A stretch of 64,000 bases of DNA from Curvibacter sp. GWA2_64_110 (GTDB taxonomy: Bacteria; Pseudomonadota; Gammaproteobacteria; Burkholderiales; Burkholderiaceae_C): contig MGPC01000014.1 of NCBI GenBank assembly GCA_001797315.1, positions 1-64,000 on the forward strand. The letters run 5' to 3'. Position 1 is the first letter of the stretch. Each line of letters opens with the position of its first letter. Under the pieces are notes generated by a model. The model saw only the letters and a list, made by a program, of their open reading frames with translations, was not told the origin of the DNA and ran no database searches. Below are positions 26,275 to 35,976 of the stretch, one piece after another. A program made the position numbers and the translations under genes.

Positions 26275-28059
26275 TCATGCGGCACCGCCGACGATTTCCT
26301 GATAGGTACCGCTCCGTTTGATGCGCCCATCCGCCAGTTCGATCACCTGCGTGCAATTTTTCAACGTGCTGAGCCGATGGGCAACGATGATGACGGTAAG
26401 CTCCTCACCCAGATTCTCAATCGCCTCCATCACAGCCCGCTCGGTGTCGTTGTCCAGTGCGCTGGTGGCCTCGTCAAATACGATGACATCGGCCTGTTTA
26501 TAGAGTGCGCGAGCGATACCGATGCGCTGACGCTGGCCTCCTGAGAGGCGAATGCCACGTTCACCGACCAAGGTGTCGTATTGATCTTCCCAGGATTCGA
26601 TGGCTTGGGCAATCTGTGCTTTCTGCGCGGCTTGGCGCACGCGGCTGAAGTCGATTTGATCCACCGGGACGCCAAAGGCGATGTTCTCGGCAATGGTCGT
26701 ATCAGCGAGAAAGATGGCCTGTGGCACATGCGCAATATGGGCTTGCCAGGCACGATGATTCTGCGTCGTAATGGCAACGCCATCAATCGCCAAATTACCC
26801 TCGGTCGGGTGAAGAAGGCCCATGATGATGTCCAGCAACGTACTTTTGCCACTTCCGGTGCTCCCCATGAAGCCAATCCGACTCCCTTTGGGCATGGTGA
26901 AGCTCAGCTCTCGCAGAACCCAAGGCGCTTTAGGTGCGTAGCGGAATGCCAGTTGGTTGAGCGTAATACCTTGCTGGAACGGGATGGGCTTGGGCAACGG
27001 CGCATCTGCATAAGCTGGCAGCGGCTGATCAAGTAAGTCCAGTGCATCGCTCAAAGCTTGCTGGCCGCTGCGCATGGCCGCCCAACTGGAGTATGTCTGC
27101 TGCAACACCGGCAGCAAACGTTGTGCGCCAAGCGCCAGTGCACCCAAAACAGGAATGGCGCCGGCGATTCCCGTCGGTCGCCCAGCCAGGGAGTACGCCA
27201 GTGCGGCGATGAGCACCATGCCAAGCGCCTCGATGCCATAGCGCGGACTGTTGCCTATGATCTGGGCATTGGCCTGTGCCCGCCGCAGCGGAAGATCGGC
27301 ACTGCGGTAGTACTCGCAGTAGGCGGCCTGGGTTCCATCAATCAACACATCACGGATGCCACTCAACCCTTCCTGCAAGGCTTTGAAGACCTTATCCTGA
27401 TCCTGGCTGATGCTTTGGCTGTACCGTGCCAAGCGCTTTCTTGTCAAAACAATCACCAGCGCATAGATGCCGCCAAAGCCAGCGAAGGCGGTCACCGCAA
27501 CAACCGGCTCGATCACCACTAGCGCCACCAGAATAGCTGCCAGAATCATGACCGAACTGAGGATGATGAGCAGCGGCCACAAGATTTGATACACAACAAC
27601 AGTCGTCTTGCTGGCAATGGCGGCGATCACTTCGCTGCTATTGCGCGCGACATGCACCGCATAGGGTTGATAGAGCGTGCGGCGAAAGATGTCGATGCTG
27701 AAATCGGCGCCAATGGCATGACTGAGCCGGGTTTGCACCCACAGAAGGATCAGGCGCATGGCGCCGGAAAGAAGCGCGGCCGCGGAAAAGGCGATGGTGA
27801 GCGGCAAGAGCAACTGACGGGGCTCTGTGATATCGAGCGCACGAATGAACGGCTGTGCCAGTGGATGCCCGAATCCCCACTCAGGTGCAGTCAACACCCC
27901 CAAGAACGGCAACACTGCGCCGATGCTCAGAACCTCGGCAAAAGACGCCAGGACCATCAGCAGAAACAGAATGCCGAACTGCATGCGACGCCGCGGGTTG
28001 ATGTGGCCCCACAAGCGGCGCAACAGCTGAGACATGGACTGAGATTGCTGCGAGTTCAA
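26275..28059 (-). CDS. PglK/Wzk-like ABC flippase for lipid-linked glycan
   Basis: A 594-residue half transporter with about six membrane helices in residues 1-330 and a complete ATPase domain: GSTGSGKST Walker A, LSGGQRQRIGIARAL signature, VIVFDEATSALD Walker B and AHRLST switch His. The fused layout matches PglK/Wzk, which flip a finished lipid-linked oligosaccharide across the inner membrane. It is the only glycan exporter in the locus, and no Wzx or Wzm/Wzt pair is seen. Confidence 0.82.
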   Translation of the reverse strand: MNSQQSQSMSQLLRRLWGHINPRRRMQFGILFLLMVLASFAEVLSIGAVLPFLGVLTAPEWGFGHPLAQPFIRALDITEPRQLLLPLTIAFSAAALLSGAMRLILLWVQTRLSHAIGADFSIDIFRRTLYQPYAVHVARNSSEVIAAIASKTTVVVYQILWPLLIILSSVMILAAILVALVVIEPVVAVTAFAGFGGIYALVIVLTRKRLARYSQSISQDQDKVFKALQEGLSGIRDVLIDGTQAAYCEYYRSADLPLRRAQANAQIIGNSPRYGIEALGMVLIAALAYSLAGRPTGIAGAIPVLGALALGAQRLLPVLQQTYSSWAAMRSGQQALSDALDLLDQPLPAYADAPLPKPIPFQQGITLNQLAFRYAPKAPWVLRELSFTMPKGSRIGFMGSTGSGKSTLLDIIMGLLHPTEGNLAIDGVAITTQNHRAWQAHIAHVPQAIFLADTTIAENIAFGVPVDQIDFSRVRQAAQKAQIAQAIESWEDQYDTLVGERGIRLSGGQRQRIGIARALYKQADVIVFDEATSALDNDTERAVMEAIENLGEELTVIIVAHRLSTLKNCTQVIELADGRIKRSGTYQEIVGGAA

Positions 28060-28152
28060 CGTGATGTGATGAAAGTTATCTGATGTAGCTCACGAACGCG
28101 TGTCTTGCGCCAGCAAACCAGCGCTTTCGGGCGACCATGCAATCGACGTTCT

Positions 28153-29391
28153 TCAGATTTGAACAACCTCAAATTCAGGCAAGGGGAAAACCAAATTTCT
28201 ACCCTTCATCGACGGCAAGGACTCAAAGAAAGCTCTGAAATGCCAAGGCAGCACCAGAAGATAGTCGGGATTGGAAGTCAGCAGTTGGTTCTCACGAACC
28301 AGGGGGATCAGCGTCCCCGGGGTGAACGCGCCAAACTTGTCTTCGTTGACTTCACCAATTTCGTGCACCAGTGTGTCATCGATTCCGTAGTACTGCAAAA
28401 GGACGTTTCCTTTGGTGGATGCTCCCAGGCCGCAAACACGTTTGCCGGCCTTCCTGGCTTCCTTCAAGAAGTTCATCAGGGAATTTCGCGCCTCTTCAAT
28501 ACGGATCTTGAAATCATCAAAAACTTTCGTGCCATCAAGTCCGAGCGCCACTTCATCAGCCCGAATCTTGTTCAGCAACTCTGAATTGGGCTTTCTTCGC
28601 GAGTTGATCTTGGCCGCAGTAATCGAAAAGCTGCCTCCATTGATCTCGTTGAACTCGACATCCAGCACCTTCAATCCAGCTTTGGCGGCAATCCAGTCAA
28701 TCTGTTTAAGCGCATAAAACTCAAGATGCTCGTGGCAGATGGTGTCGAACGAATTGGTTCGCAACATGGCCGGCAGATAACTTTGCTCGAATATCCAGAC
28801 CCCCTCGTCATCCAGCACGCCCTCAACTTCACGGGCGAAAGCAACCGGATCCTCCAGGTCGTAAAACATCGAGAACGACGTAATGACCTTGGCCTTTTTC
28901 CCCGGCAGCTTCGTCGTCACGACGCCAGCAGAGAAAAAGTCAGCAATGAGTGCAATTTCAGCCGGGTAATAAGAAGAGAATTTGATGCCTGTCGGGTCGA
29001 CCCCAACAAGCTGATATTGGTTCTGCGGATAGGCGCGCAGGGTTGTGGCGTCATTACTGCCGATATCAATGACCAGATCACCTGGTTTGAGTACATCCAT
29101 GGCCAGGATTTTTGCCACCTTCGAATGCAGATGGCGCACCATGCTGGCATTGAGTCCGGAGCGGTAGCCGTAATTCATCCCGTACATCTCACTGAGCTCA
29201 TAGCTGTGCTTCAGCTGAACGAGGCCACACCCGCCCTCGCCCATGCACTTCACCAGTTCAACCGGGCCCGTCGTGACTTTTTCCGTCTTCGACCGGGGAA
29301 AAACTCCCGTCAACGCCTGCTCACCCAAGTCCACCACTGTCACCAGGTGATCGCTGCCACAGACTCGGCATTTTGTAATTGTCTTGAACAT
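28153..29391 (-). CDS. NDP-sugar C-methyltransferase (TylC3/NovU type)
   Basis: A 412-residue three-domain protein. The N-terminal CRVCGSDHL and a second Cys group near residue 57 form the zinc site. The central SAM domain has VIDIGSNDATTLRAY, and the C-terminal Rossmann-like domain has GLGASTKGNVLLQYYG. Enzymes of this type put a methyl on carbon 3 of an NDP-4-keto-6-deoxyhexose. The gmd gene directly upstream produces such a compound, so a branched-chain sugar is the likely product. The 93 bases before the flippase gene hold nothing recognisable. Confidence 0.82.
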   Translation of the reverse strand: MFKTITKCRVCGSDHLVTVVDLGEQALTGVFPRSKTEKVTTGPVELVKCMGEGGCGLVQLKHSYELSEMYGMNYGYRSGLNASMVRHLHSKVAKILAMDVLKPGDLVIDIGSNDATTLRAYPQNQYQLVGVDPTGIKFSSYYPAEIALIADFFSAGVVTTKLPGKKAKVITSFSMFYDLEDPVAFAREVEGVLDDEGVWIFEQSYLPAMLRTNSFDTICHEHLEFYALKQIDWIAAKAGLKVLDVEFNEINGGSFSITAAKINSRRKPNSELLNKIRADEVALGLDGTKVFDDFKIRIEEARNSLMNFLKEARKAGKRVCGLGASTKGNVLLQYYGIDDTLVHEIGEVNEDKFGAFTPGTLIPLVRENQLLTSNPDYLLVLPWHFRAFFESLPSMKGRNLVFPLPEFEVVQI

Positions 29392-29430
29392 CAGGTCATT
29401 TCCTGCAAATAATCATTGGCGGCCAGTAAC

Positions 29431-30537
29431 TTACTCATGGTAGTCCATGGGCTTGAACCCGTGATGCTTGATGAGTTCGTCGCGCTTTGCCGATTTCAAG
29501 TCTTCGCGAACCATTTCAACAACCAGCTCATTGAACGTGGTACGCGGCTTCCAGCCCAGCTTCTCCTGGGCCTTGGACGGGTCCCCCAGAAGTGTTTCGA
29601 CCTCTGTCGGCCTGAAATATCTCGGATCAACAGCAACAATGGCCTTGTCGGCCCGGTGCCGACTGCCCTTGGGATTCGTCCAATAGCCTTTCTCTTCGAC
29701 TCCCTGCCCCTCCCAACGGATATCCATGCCAAGTTCCTTGGCTGCCGCGTCAACGAAATCGCGCACACTGTATTGCACACCGGTCGCAATCACGAAATCT
29801 TCTGGTTTATCTTGTTGCAGCATTAACCATTGCATTTCGACATAGTCGCGGGCGTGGCCCCAGTCGCGCTTGGAATCCAGATTGCCCAGATACAAGCAAT
29901 CCTGCAGGCCGAGCGCAATGCGCGCCAGGGCGCGGGTCACTTTACGGGTGACGAAAGTTTCACCCCGGACGGGGCTTTCGTGGTTAAAGAGGATGCCATT
30001 GCAAGCGTAAATGCCGTACGCTTCGCGGTAATTGATGGTTATCCAGTAGGCGTAAAGCTTGGCTACCGCATAAGGACTACGCGGATAGAAGGGTGTCGTT
30101 TCCTTCTGCGGGATTTCCTGTACGAGACCATACATCTCTGACGTGCTCGCCTGGTAAAAACGCGTCTTCTTCTCGAAACCAAGCAGCCGTATCGCCTCCA
30201 AAATCCTCAGGGCGCCGAGCGCATCGGAATTGGCCGTGTATTCGGGCTCTTCGAAACTGACCATGACATGCGACTGCGCCGCAAGGTTATAAATTTCATC
30301 CGGCTCAATCTGCTGAATGATGCGAATGAGGCTGGATGAGTCCGTCATGTCCCCATAGTGCAAGAACAACCTCGTATCGGGCTCATGAATGTCTCGATAG
30401 AGGTGATCAATACGTGCCGTATTGAACATGGAGGCACGGCGGCGAATACCGTGGACCTCATACCCCTTCTCCAGAAGCAACTCAGCCAGGTAAGCACCGT
30501 CTTGGCCAGTAATTCCGGTAATAAGCGCTTTTTTCAT
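29431..30537 (-). CDS. gmd: GDP-mannose 4,6-dehydratase
   Basis: A 368-residue extended SDR that converts GDP-mannose to GDP-4-keto-6-deoxymannose. [20 protein letters not shown] is the NADP loop (quoted by GITGQDGAY), QASTSEMYG gives the Thr/Glu, and SPYAVAK the Tyr-x3-Lys. GGGGAA-like bases (CGGGGAACC) precede the ATG at 30537. No Rmd or Fcl reductase of clear identity lies beside it; the next gene is a C-methyltransferase, so the keto intermediate may be methylated first. The 180 bases upstream to ugd hold no gene. Confidence 0.92.
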   Translation of the reverse strand: MKKALITGITGQDGAYLAELLLEKGYEVHGIRRRASMFNTARIDHLYRDIHEPDTRLFLHYGDMTDSSSLIRIIQQIEPDEIYNLAAQSHVMVSFEEPEYTANSDALGALRILEAIRLLGFEKKTRFYQASTSEMYGLVQEIPQKETTPFYPRSPYAVAKLYAYWITINYREAYGIYACNGILFNHESPVRGETFVTRKVTRALARIALGLQDCLYLGNLDSKRDWGHARDYVEMQWLMLQQDKPEDFVIATGVQYSVRDFVDAAAKELGMDIRWEGQGVEEKGYWTNPKGSRHRADKAIVAVDPRYFRPTEVETLLGDPSKAQEKLGWKPRTTFNELVVEMVREDLKSAKRDELIKHHGFKPMDYHE

Positions 30538-30717
30538 TGGTTCCCCGTAGTTTTCATCCATTCCGGCGGCGCCGCTCGAATTCTGGCATCAACCAGCCAC
30601 CCGGAATGCTTCGGCACTTTTGTCCATCCAAACGAGCTATCGGCGACATGCTTGCCCAGCCCCGATGAACATCGTTCAAAATCAAGAGCTGCCGCCAAGA
30701 CCGGTCAACACGCCGGC

Positions 30718-31884
30718 TTAATCGCTTCCAAACTGGTCTCTTGTGAACACCTTCGCTTCGATATCGGCAAGCGCCGATTCCATGCGATTCGTGATGACCA
30801 CATCCGCCTCCCGCTTGAAGACCTCCAGGTCATTCACCACGCGCGCATCAAGGAACTCACGCTCCTGAAGTCCAGGCTCATGCACGATGACCTCAATACC
30901 TTTGGCCTTGATCCGCCGCATCACGCCCTGAATGCTGGAGGCGCGGAAGTTGTCTGAGCCGGCCTTCATGATCAGGCGGTAAACACCCACGACTTTGGGG
31001 TTTCGCTTCACGATGGCGTCAGCAATGAAGTCCTTGCGTGTCGCGTTGGAGTCAACGATGGCACCGATGAGATTCTGCGGTACCCCATGGTAGTTCGCAA
31101 GGAGTTGTTTGGTGTCCTTGGGCAGGCAATAGCCCCCGTAACCGAACGATGGATTGTTGTAGTGACTGCCAATACGCGGATCCAGCCCGACCCCCTCAAT
31201 GATCTGACGTGAATCCAGCCCGTTCATGACAGCATAGGTGTCCAGTTCATTGAAATAGGCCACGCGCATTGCAAGGTAGGTATTGGAAAAGAGCTTGACT
31301 GCCTCTGCCTCGGTCGACCCGGTGAACAATACCGGGATGCCGTCCTTGATCGCGCCCTCCTTGAGCAGATTTGCAAAGACCTCGGCCCGCGCGGAGCGCT
31401 CGCCGATGATGATGCGCGAGGGATAGAGGTTGTCGTAGAGCGCCTTCCCTTCACGCAGAAACTCTGGCGAAAAAATGAGGTTGCTGCACCCCATCTCTTT
31501 TCCTGTCTTGGCGGTATAGCCCACGGGTACGGTGGACTTGATGACCATCACGGCCTTCGGGTTGATGGCCATGACATCGCGAATCACGGATTCCACGGAT
31601 CGGGTATCAAATTGATTGGCATCCGTATCGTAGTCGGTCGGCGTAGCGATGACGACATAGTCCGCCCCCGAATAAGCCTCTTTCTTGTCCAGCACAGCAC
31701 GCAAGTTCAGCGCCTTATTCGCCAGAAAGTCCTCGATCTCAGGATCGGCGATGGGGCTCTTTTTCGCATTGATCATCGCCACCTTCTCGGGGACGATGTC
31801 AAGTGCCACCACCTCATGGTGCTGCGCAAGAAGGATGGCGTTAGAAAGCCCGACGTAGCCGGTGCCGGCAATAGCGATTTTCAT
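30718..31884 (-). CDS. ugd: UDP-glucose 6-dehydrogenase
   Basis: A 388-residue enzyme that oxidises UDP-glucose to UDP-glucuronate with two NAD+. [15 protein letters not shown] is the N-terminal Rossmann loop, [11 protein letters not shown] lies in the middle, and [10 protein letters not shown] (about 249-258) carries the catalytic Cys. It is of the compact enterobacterial Ugd type. It is the first gene after the ops-bearing leader, so everything from here to 3936 would be RfaH-controlled. The product feeds the UDP-xylose synthase at 11810-12748. Confidence 0.92.
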   Translation of the reverse strand: MKIAIAGTGYVGLSNAILLAQHHEVVALDIVPEKVAMINAKKSPIADPEIEDFLANKALNLRAVLDKKEAYSGADYVVIATPTDYDTDANQFDTRSVESVIRDVMAINPKAVMVIKSTVPVGYTAKTGKEMGCSNLIFSPEFLREGKALYDNLYPSRIIIGERSARAEVFANLLKEGAIKDGIPVLFTGSTEAEAVKLFSNTYLAMRVAYFNELDTYAVMNGLDSRQIIEGVGLDPRIGSHYNNPSFGYGGYCLPKDTKQLLANYHGVPQNLIGAIVDSNATRKDFIADAIVKRNPKVVGVYRLIMKAGSDNFRASSIQGVMRRIKAKGIEVIVHEPGLQEREFLDARVVNDLEVFKREADVVITNRMESALADIEAKVFTRDQFGSD

Positions 31885-32235
31885 AAGACAGCCTTTGCCT
31901 CAGCCTGTCTTTTGACATGGCGCTTTTCGAGCTTGGCCCTGAAGCGCACGGCTTCCTGAAATTGAGTTCGTCGGTTTGTCATCTCGGGGATTAAGAAGCG
32001 TTTTGGCACGCTACCGCCATGCCGTTTCACGATCAGCAAGCGCGGTCAGGTGGGTATGTGAGAGCCTCAAACAGCCAAAGAGCCATTGCCACTCAAGGAA
32101 TGAAGAATTGTGCCATAACCAGTATGGTTTTTGTCGCTACGGCAAGACCGAACTTTGCCGTGGAAGCGCCATGCCCCATGACCTTCAACTGACCTGCACT
32201 AGAGAAGAATCCCAACCGGTACACAACGGGTCAGT
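31885..32235 (-). promoter_or_regulatory. Long leader / intercistronic region before ugd
   Basis: These 351 bases between the capD-like gene and ugd are the largest gap in the glycan locus. It contains a perfect ops element (32007-32018). It also has an 8-bp inverted repeat AACTGACC / GGTCAGTT (32187-32194 and 32229-32236) starting in the upstream stop codon. I found no promoter with good -35 and -10 boxes. The length and the ops element nonetheless argue for a transcription start between 32019 and 32200. Confidence 0.6.
32007..32018 (-). promoter_or_regulatory. ops element (RfaH recruitment site)
   Basis: On the minus strand the 12 bases read GGCGGTAGCGTG, identical to the enterobacterial ops consensus. 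GGCA and TGCC flank it as a short inverted repeat. It lies 123 bases upstream of the ugd start and in the transcribed orientation. The rest of the JUMPstart consensus is not recognisable. Confidence 0.88.
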
Positions 32236-34188
32236 TCACCGTTCGCCGCAAACCTCCGCCTCCTGCTCCATATAGACCCAATCCACAATTTGACTGTCCG
32301 GCTTGTAGCCCGAGACCAGATCTTCAAGTATCGTCCGCAAAACGCGAACATCGTTCAAATCCAATGCAATCCGCAGAGCGTTGAGCTTGTCTTCCAAGAT
32401 CGGCCAGAGAAGAAAACTCTCATGCGCCTTCATGATCTGCGCATGGGATGTGGGCTTGGGATTGTCCCCGATGAGCAGCTCCTCATAAAGCTTCTCCCCC
32501 GGGCGCAACCCAGTGATTTCGATCTCGATATCACCATCCGGATTGGCCTCATCGCGAATCGTCAGTCCTGACAACTCCACCATGCGTCTTGCCAGATCCA
32601 TGATCCGAACCGACTGCCCCATGTCCAGTACAAACACATCACCGCCCTTGGCCATCGCCCCAGCCTGGATCACCAGCTGAGCAGCCTCGGGGATGGTCAT
32701 GAAGTAGCGTGTGATTTCCGGATGGGTCAGGGTGATCGGGCCGCCATCACGGATCTGTTGGCGGAATTTGGGCACCACGGAACCAGATGAGCCCAACACG
32801 TTGCCAAAGCGCACCATGGAGAATCTGGTCCCGGGCGAAATCGCTACCAACGCCTGCAACACCATTTCAGCGAGTCGCTTGCTCGCCCCCATGATGTTGG
32901 TCGGACGCACCGCCTTGTCGGTGCTGATCAGGACAAAGTCCGCCACGCCCTGCTCAGCCGCCACCCGGGCGGCTGTCAGTGTCCCAAACACATTGTTTTT
33001 AATGCCTTCAGCCGGGTTGTGCTCGACCAAGGGCACATGCTTGTAAGCTGCCGCGTGGTAAACCGTCTCAGGCTTCCAGGTGGTCATGATTTCGCGCATG
33101 CGCTCTTCATCACGAACCGAAGCGAGCAACGGAACGACCCGGATCGCCTGGCTTTGCTGACCTGTCAACTTTGCATGGAGTTCCTGATGGATGTTGTACA
33201 GAGCAAACTCGCTCTGCTCCACCAATAGCAGGGTCACGGGACCCATCTTCACGATTTGCCGGCATAGCTCACTGCCGATCGACCCCCCCGCTCCGGTCAC
33301 CAGAACGACCTTGTCGGCAACATTCCTGCCTAACAGAATGTGATTCGGGGCAACGGGCTCGCGCCCTAACAGATCATCGATATCCAGCTCCCTCAGATCC
33401 GAGGTGCTGACCTTCCCCTGCGCCAGTTCCGTAACGCTCGGCAGGGTGCGCACCGAGACCTTGGCCTGCCGGATCTGGGCCAGGATTTCATTCCGGCGCT
33501 TGCGGCTGACGGAAGGCAAGGCCAACAAGACATCGCTGACCTTGAGCGACACCACCAAGCCCGGCAGATCGACGGGACTGTAAATCGGCAGGCCATTCAA
33601 GACGTGTCCGTGCAAGCGGTCGTCATCGTCCAGAAAACCCACCACCCGCATTTCCAGGCTGTTGGCCATCGCGGCAGCAAGCTGCCGCCCCGCAGTCCCC
33701 GCACCGTAGATCAGCACCTTGGGAAGAGCCGCCAGCTTGAGTTGACTCTGATACAAACCACCCAGCCAGAACCGCGCCAGCGCCCGCGATGCGCCGACGG
33801 CCAAGAGCAGCAGCATCGGCTGGATCAACCCGATGGTCCGGGGGACACCCTGGACACCGACGGCAGTGAAAACGGCTGCAAACAGCAAGCCATAGACCGC
33901 CGTGGCTTTTGTGACGGTCAGAAGGGCGGGCCAGCCCGAATAGCGAAAAATCGCGCGGTAGAGGCCAGAAATAAGAAAGATCGGCAAGGCAAAAGCCATT
34001 GAGACAAGCGCCGCCCATAAGGCGGGGCCGGACAAGGCAACGAACTCGCCCAAACGCAAATAGAAAGCCAGCCAGACCGTCAGCACACACAGACTGGCAT
34101 CCACAGCCAGCACGACCAGTCGCTTGGCAAAACGAGGCAGGGCCAGTATGGGTAAGGCGGCACTACTCAGTAGCAGAGGCATTGACAC
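32236..34188 (-). CDS. WbpM/PglF/CapD-like membrane NDP-sugar 4,6-dehydratase
   Basis: A 650-residue membrane protein. Four hydrophobic segments lie within residues 1-130, then a first Rossmann domain (VLIYGAGTAGRQLA), then the catalytic SDR domain (VTGAGGSIGSEL near 297-308) with STDKAVRPTNIMGASK near 420-435. The Met-x3-Lys pair instead of Tyr-x3-Lys is typical of this family. It dehydrates UDP-GlcNAc to the 4-keto-6-deoxy sugar used for the first residue on the lipid carrier. It precedes ugd but lies upstream of the ops element. Confidence 0.88.
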   Translation of the reverse strand: MSMPLLLSSAALPILALPRFAKRLVVLAVDASLCVLTVWLAFYLRLGEFVALSGPALWAALVSMAFALPIFLISGLYRAIFRYSGWPALLTVTKATAVYGLLFAAVFTAVGVQGVPRTIGLIQPMLLLLAVGASRALARFWLGGLYQSQLKLAALPKVLIYGAGTAGRQLAAAMANSLEMRVVGFLDDDDRLHGHVLNGLPIYSPVDLPGLVVSLKVSDVLLALPSVSRKRRNEILAQIRQAKVSVRTLPSVTELAQGKVSTSDLRELDIDDLLGREPVAPNHILLGRNVADKVVLVTGAGGSIGSELCRQIVKMGPVTLLLVEQSEFALYNIHQELHAKLTGQQSQAIRVVPLLASVRDEERMREIMTTWKPETVYHAAAYKHVPLVEHNPAEGIKNNVFGTLTAARVAAEQGVADFVLISTDKAVRPTNIMGASKRLAEMVLQALVAISPGTRFSMVRFGNVLGSSGSVVPKFRQQIRDGGPITLTHPEITRYFMTIPEAAQLVIQAGAMAKGGDVFVLDMGQSVRIMDLARRMVELSGLTIRDEANPDGDIEIEITGLRPGEKLYEELLIGDNPKPTSHAQIMKAHESFLLWPILEDKLNALRIALDLNDVRVLRTILEDLVSGYKPDSQIVDWVYMEQEAEVCGER

Positions 34189-34197
34189 ACCTTCGAA

Positions 34198-34761
34198 TCA
34201 ATGGGAAACACCATCTCGGCGAAGAACCTTCATCAAGGTCAGCCAGAGGATCCGGAGATCGAACCAGAAAGACTGACGGTGCAGGTACTCCACGTCCAAC
34301 TTAACCTTCTCCGCAATCGACAGCTCGTCACGGCCGTTGACCTGCGCCCACCCCGTGAGGCCCGGGACCAATTCATGCACGCCTTGCGCCGTCCGCAAAG
34401 CAATCAAATCATCTTGATTGAACAAGGCCGGCCGCGGACCGACAAAACTCATATCGCCCTTGAAAATACTCCAAAGCTGCGGCAGCTCATCCAGACTCGT
34501 TTTCCGGAGGAAAGACCCGACAGGCGTCAAGTATGCCGCAGGGTCAGCCAGCAGGTGCGTCGCCATTGCCGGCGTATTCGTGCGCATGCTGCGAAATTTG
34601 GGCATGCTGAAAATCCGATTGCACCGACCGACTCTATCGCTCCAGTACAAGGCAGGACCATGCGATGACACACGAATCAACAGGGCAATCAATCCGGCTG
34701 GGATGGCCATAAGCGGGATCAGAGCCACCGCCAGCAACAAATCAAATAGCCGCTTACTCAT
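34198..34761 (-). CDS. Initiating phosphosugar transferase (PglC/WcaJ family)
   Basis: A 187-residue polyprenol-phosphate sugar-1-phosphate transferase. One hydrophobic segment (about residues 4-30) anchors the catalytic domain, which contains MPKFRSMR, the TSLDELPQL acidic pair and GDMSFVGPRP. The short length without extra membrane helices is that of PglC-type monotopic enzymes. It loads the first sugar on undecaprenyl phosphate. I chose the ATG at 34761 with GGGGAA in front; a GTG start at 34776 is possible. Confidence 0.85.
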   Translation of the reverse strand: MSKRLFDLLLAVALIPLMAIPAGLIALLIRVSSHGPALYWSDRVGRCNRIFSMPKFRSMRTNTPAMATHLLADPAAYLTPVGSFLRKTSLDELPQLWSIFKGDMSFVGPRPALFNQDDLIALRTAQGVHELVPGLTGWAQVNGRDELSIAEKVKLDVEYLHRQSFWFDLRILWLTLMKVLRRDGVSH

Positions 34762-34783
34762 GAAATTCCCCGACACACACGAC

Positions 34784-35914
34784 TCATATAAATTGATTGT
34801 AGAAACTCAGCCAAGCGTTACCGACTGCTGTCGCCGTGAATTTCTCGACGACCCGCTGCCGGGCGGTAAGGCCCAGTCTTTTGACGTAGTCGGAATGGCC
34901 TGCCATGAATTCCATTTGCCGAGTCAGCGCATCAACATCTCGAAGCGGAACCAGCACGCCAGTGGCGTTGCTCTCAACAGCATCCACGACCCCATCGATT
35001 TCGTATGCCAGCGTTGGAAGCCCGCATCCGGCCGCCTCCACCACCACCAGTCCAAAGCCCTCTCGGTAGCTGGGGAGCACGAGCAAATCGGCTCCCGCCA
35101 TGTATGCCTCCGGTTCGGTTGATGGCCCGACCCAGCGAATAGATGCGCCGGCCTCTCCCGCCAAGGACTGGAGCTCTGTCACCAGTTTTTCCTCATCCGG
35201 CCCGACCATCCACAAGGAAAGGCCGGCACGACTTCGACTGAGCTGTCGAAAGGCTTTCACCAAATCAAATACGCCCTTGTCTCGCGCAATGCGCCCAACG
35301 AACAAAAACACGAATGCATCATGCCCAACGTTCAATCGTTGGCGGATGTTCCTGCGCCGCTCCTCGTTGGGGCGGAATCGTTCGACATCCACTCCGGCAA
35401 TCGAACCATCACCCAACATCCCAACCCGGCCAGCCGCCAGACCCAACTCCCTCTCAAGAAACCTGCTTTGCGAAGCGCTGTCGGAAAAAACCGTGGTGGC
35501 CCAGCCGACGATGAGACGATCAATAAATTTCAGCAAACTCCTAATGACACCGGATCGAGTCACCCACACCTGACCCGTGAAAGTATGAATCCGATTCGGA
35601 ACGCGGCATAAAAAACCCGCCAGCATCGCTAGCGCCCCCCCTTTAGGAGTAATGCTGTGTATGACGTCAAAATCGGATTCGCGAAAGATCGAAATCAGTC
35701 GTAGCAATGCCAAGAAATCATGAAAGGGGGATATTTTTCTTTCGATCGGGACATGAAGCACATGAACTCGCTCATCGATGCTTCGAGACAAAGGGTATTC
35801 GTTTTTATTGACGCAAAGCGTCACCTGAAAATACTGCGAGAGCAGTTGGAGATGCCCAAGCAAAAAGGCGTTGACGGCGAAAGGGCTCGTTGCGACAAAG
35901 CAAATGGACTTCAC
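34784..35914 (-). CDS. Glycosyltransferase family 4 (PglA-like)
   Basis: A 376-residue GT-B enzyme with the retaining-GT signature EGFGLVVVEAAGCGLP (about 285-300) and FVGRIARDKGV starting the C-terminal domain. Its position after a PglF-like and before a PglC-like gene product suggests that it adds the second sugar to the lipid-linked first residue, as PglA does. The donor is not determined. It is separated by 62 bases from manC upstream. Confidence 0.85.
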   Translation of the reverse strand: MKSICFVATSPFAVNAFLLGHLQLLSQYFQVTLCVNKNEYPLSRSIDERVHVLHVPIERKISPFHDFLALLRLISIFRESDFDVIHSITPKGGALAMLAGFLCRVPNRIHTFTGQVWVTRSGVIRSLLKFIDRLIVGWATTVFSDSASQSRFLERELGLAAGRVGMLGDGSIAGVDVERFRPNEERRRNIRQRLNVGHDAFVFLFVGRIARDKGVFDLVKAFRQLSRSRAGLSLWMVGPDEEKLVTELQSLAGEAGASIRWVGPSTEPEAYMAGADLLVLPSYREGFGLVVVEAAGCGLPTLAYEIDGVVDAVESNATGVLVPLRDVDALTRQMEFMAGHSDYVKRLGLTARQRVVEKFTATAVGNAWLSFYNQFI

Positions 35915-35976
35915 CCTAACTCCTCAAGAGCCGAGTTCGCGAAGAAAGCGACGGTACAGACGCCTTGCCGCAGTCA

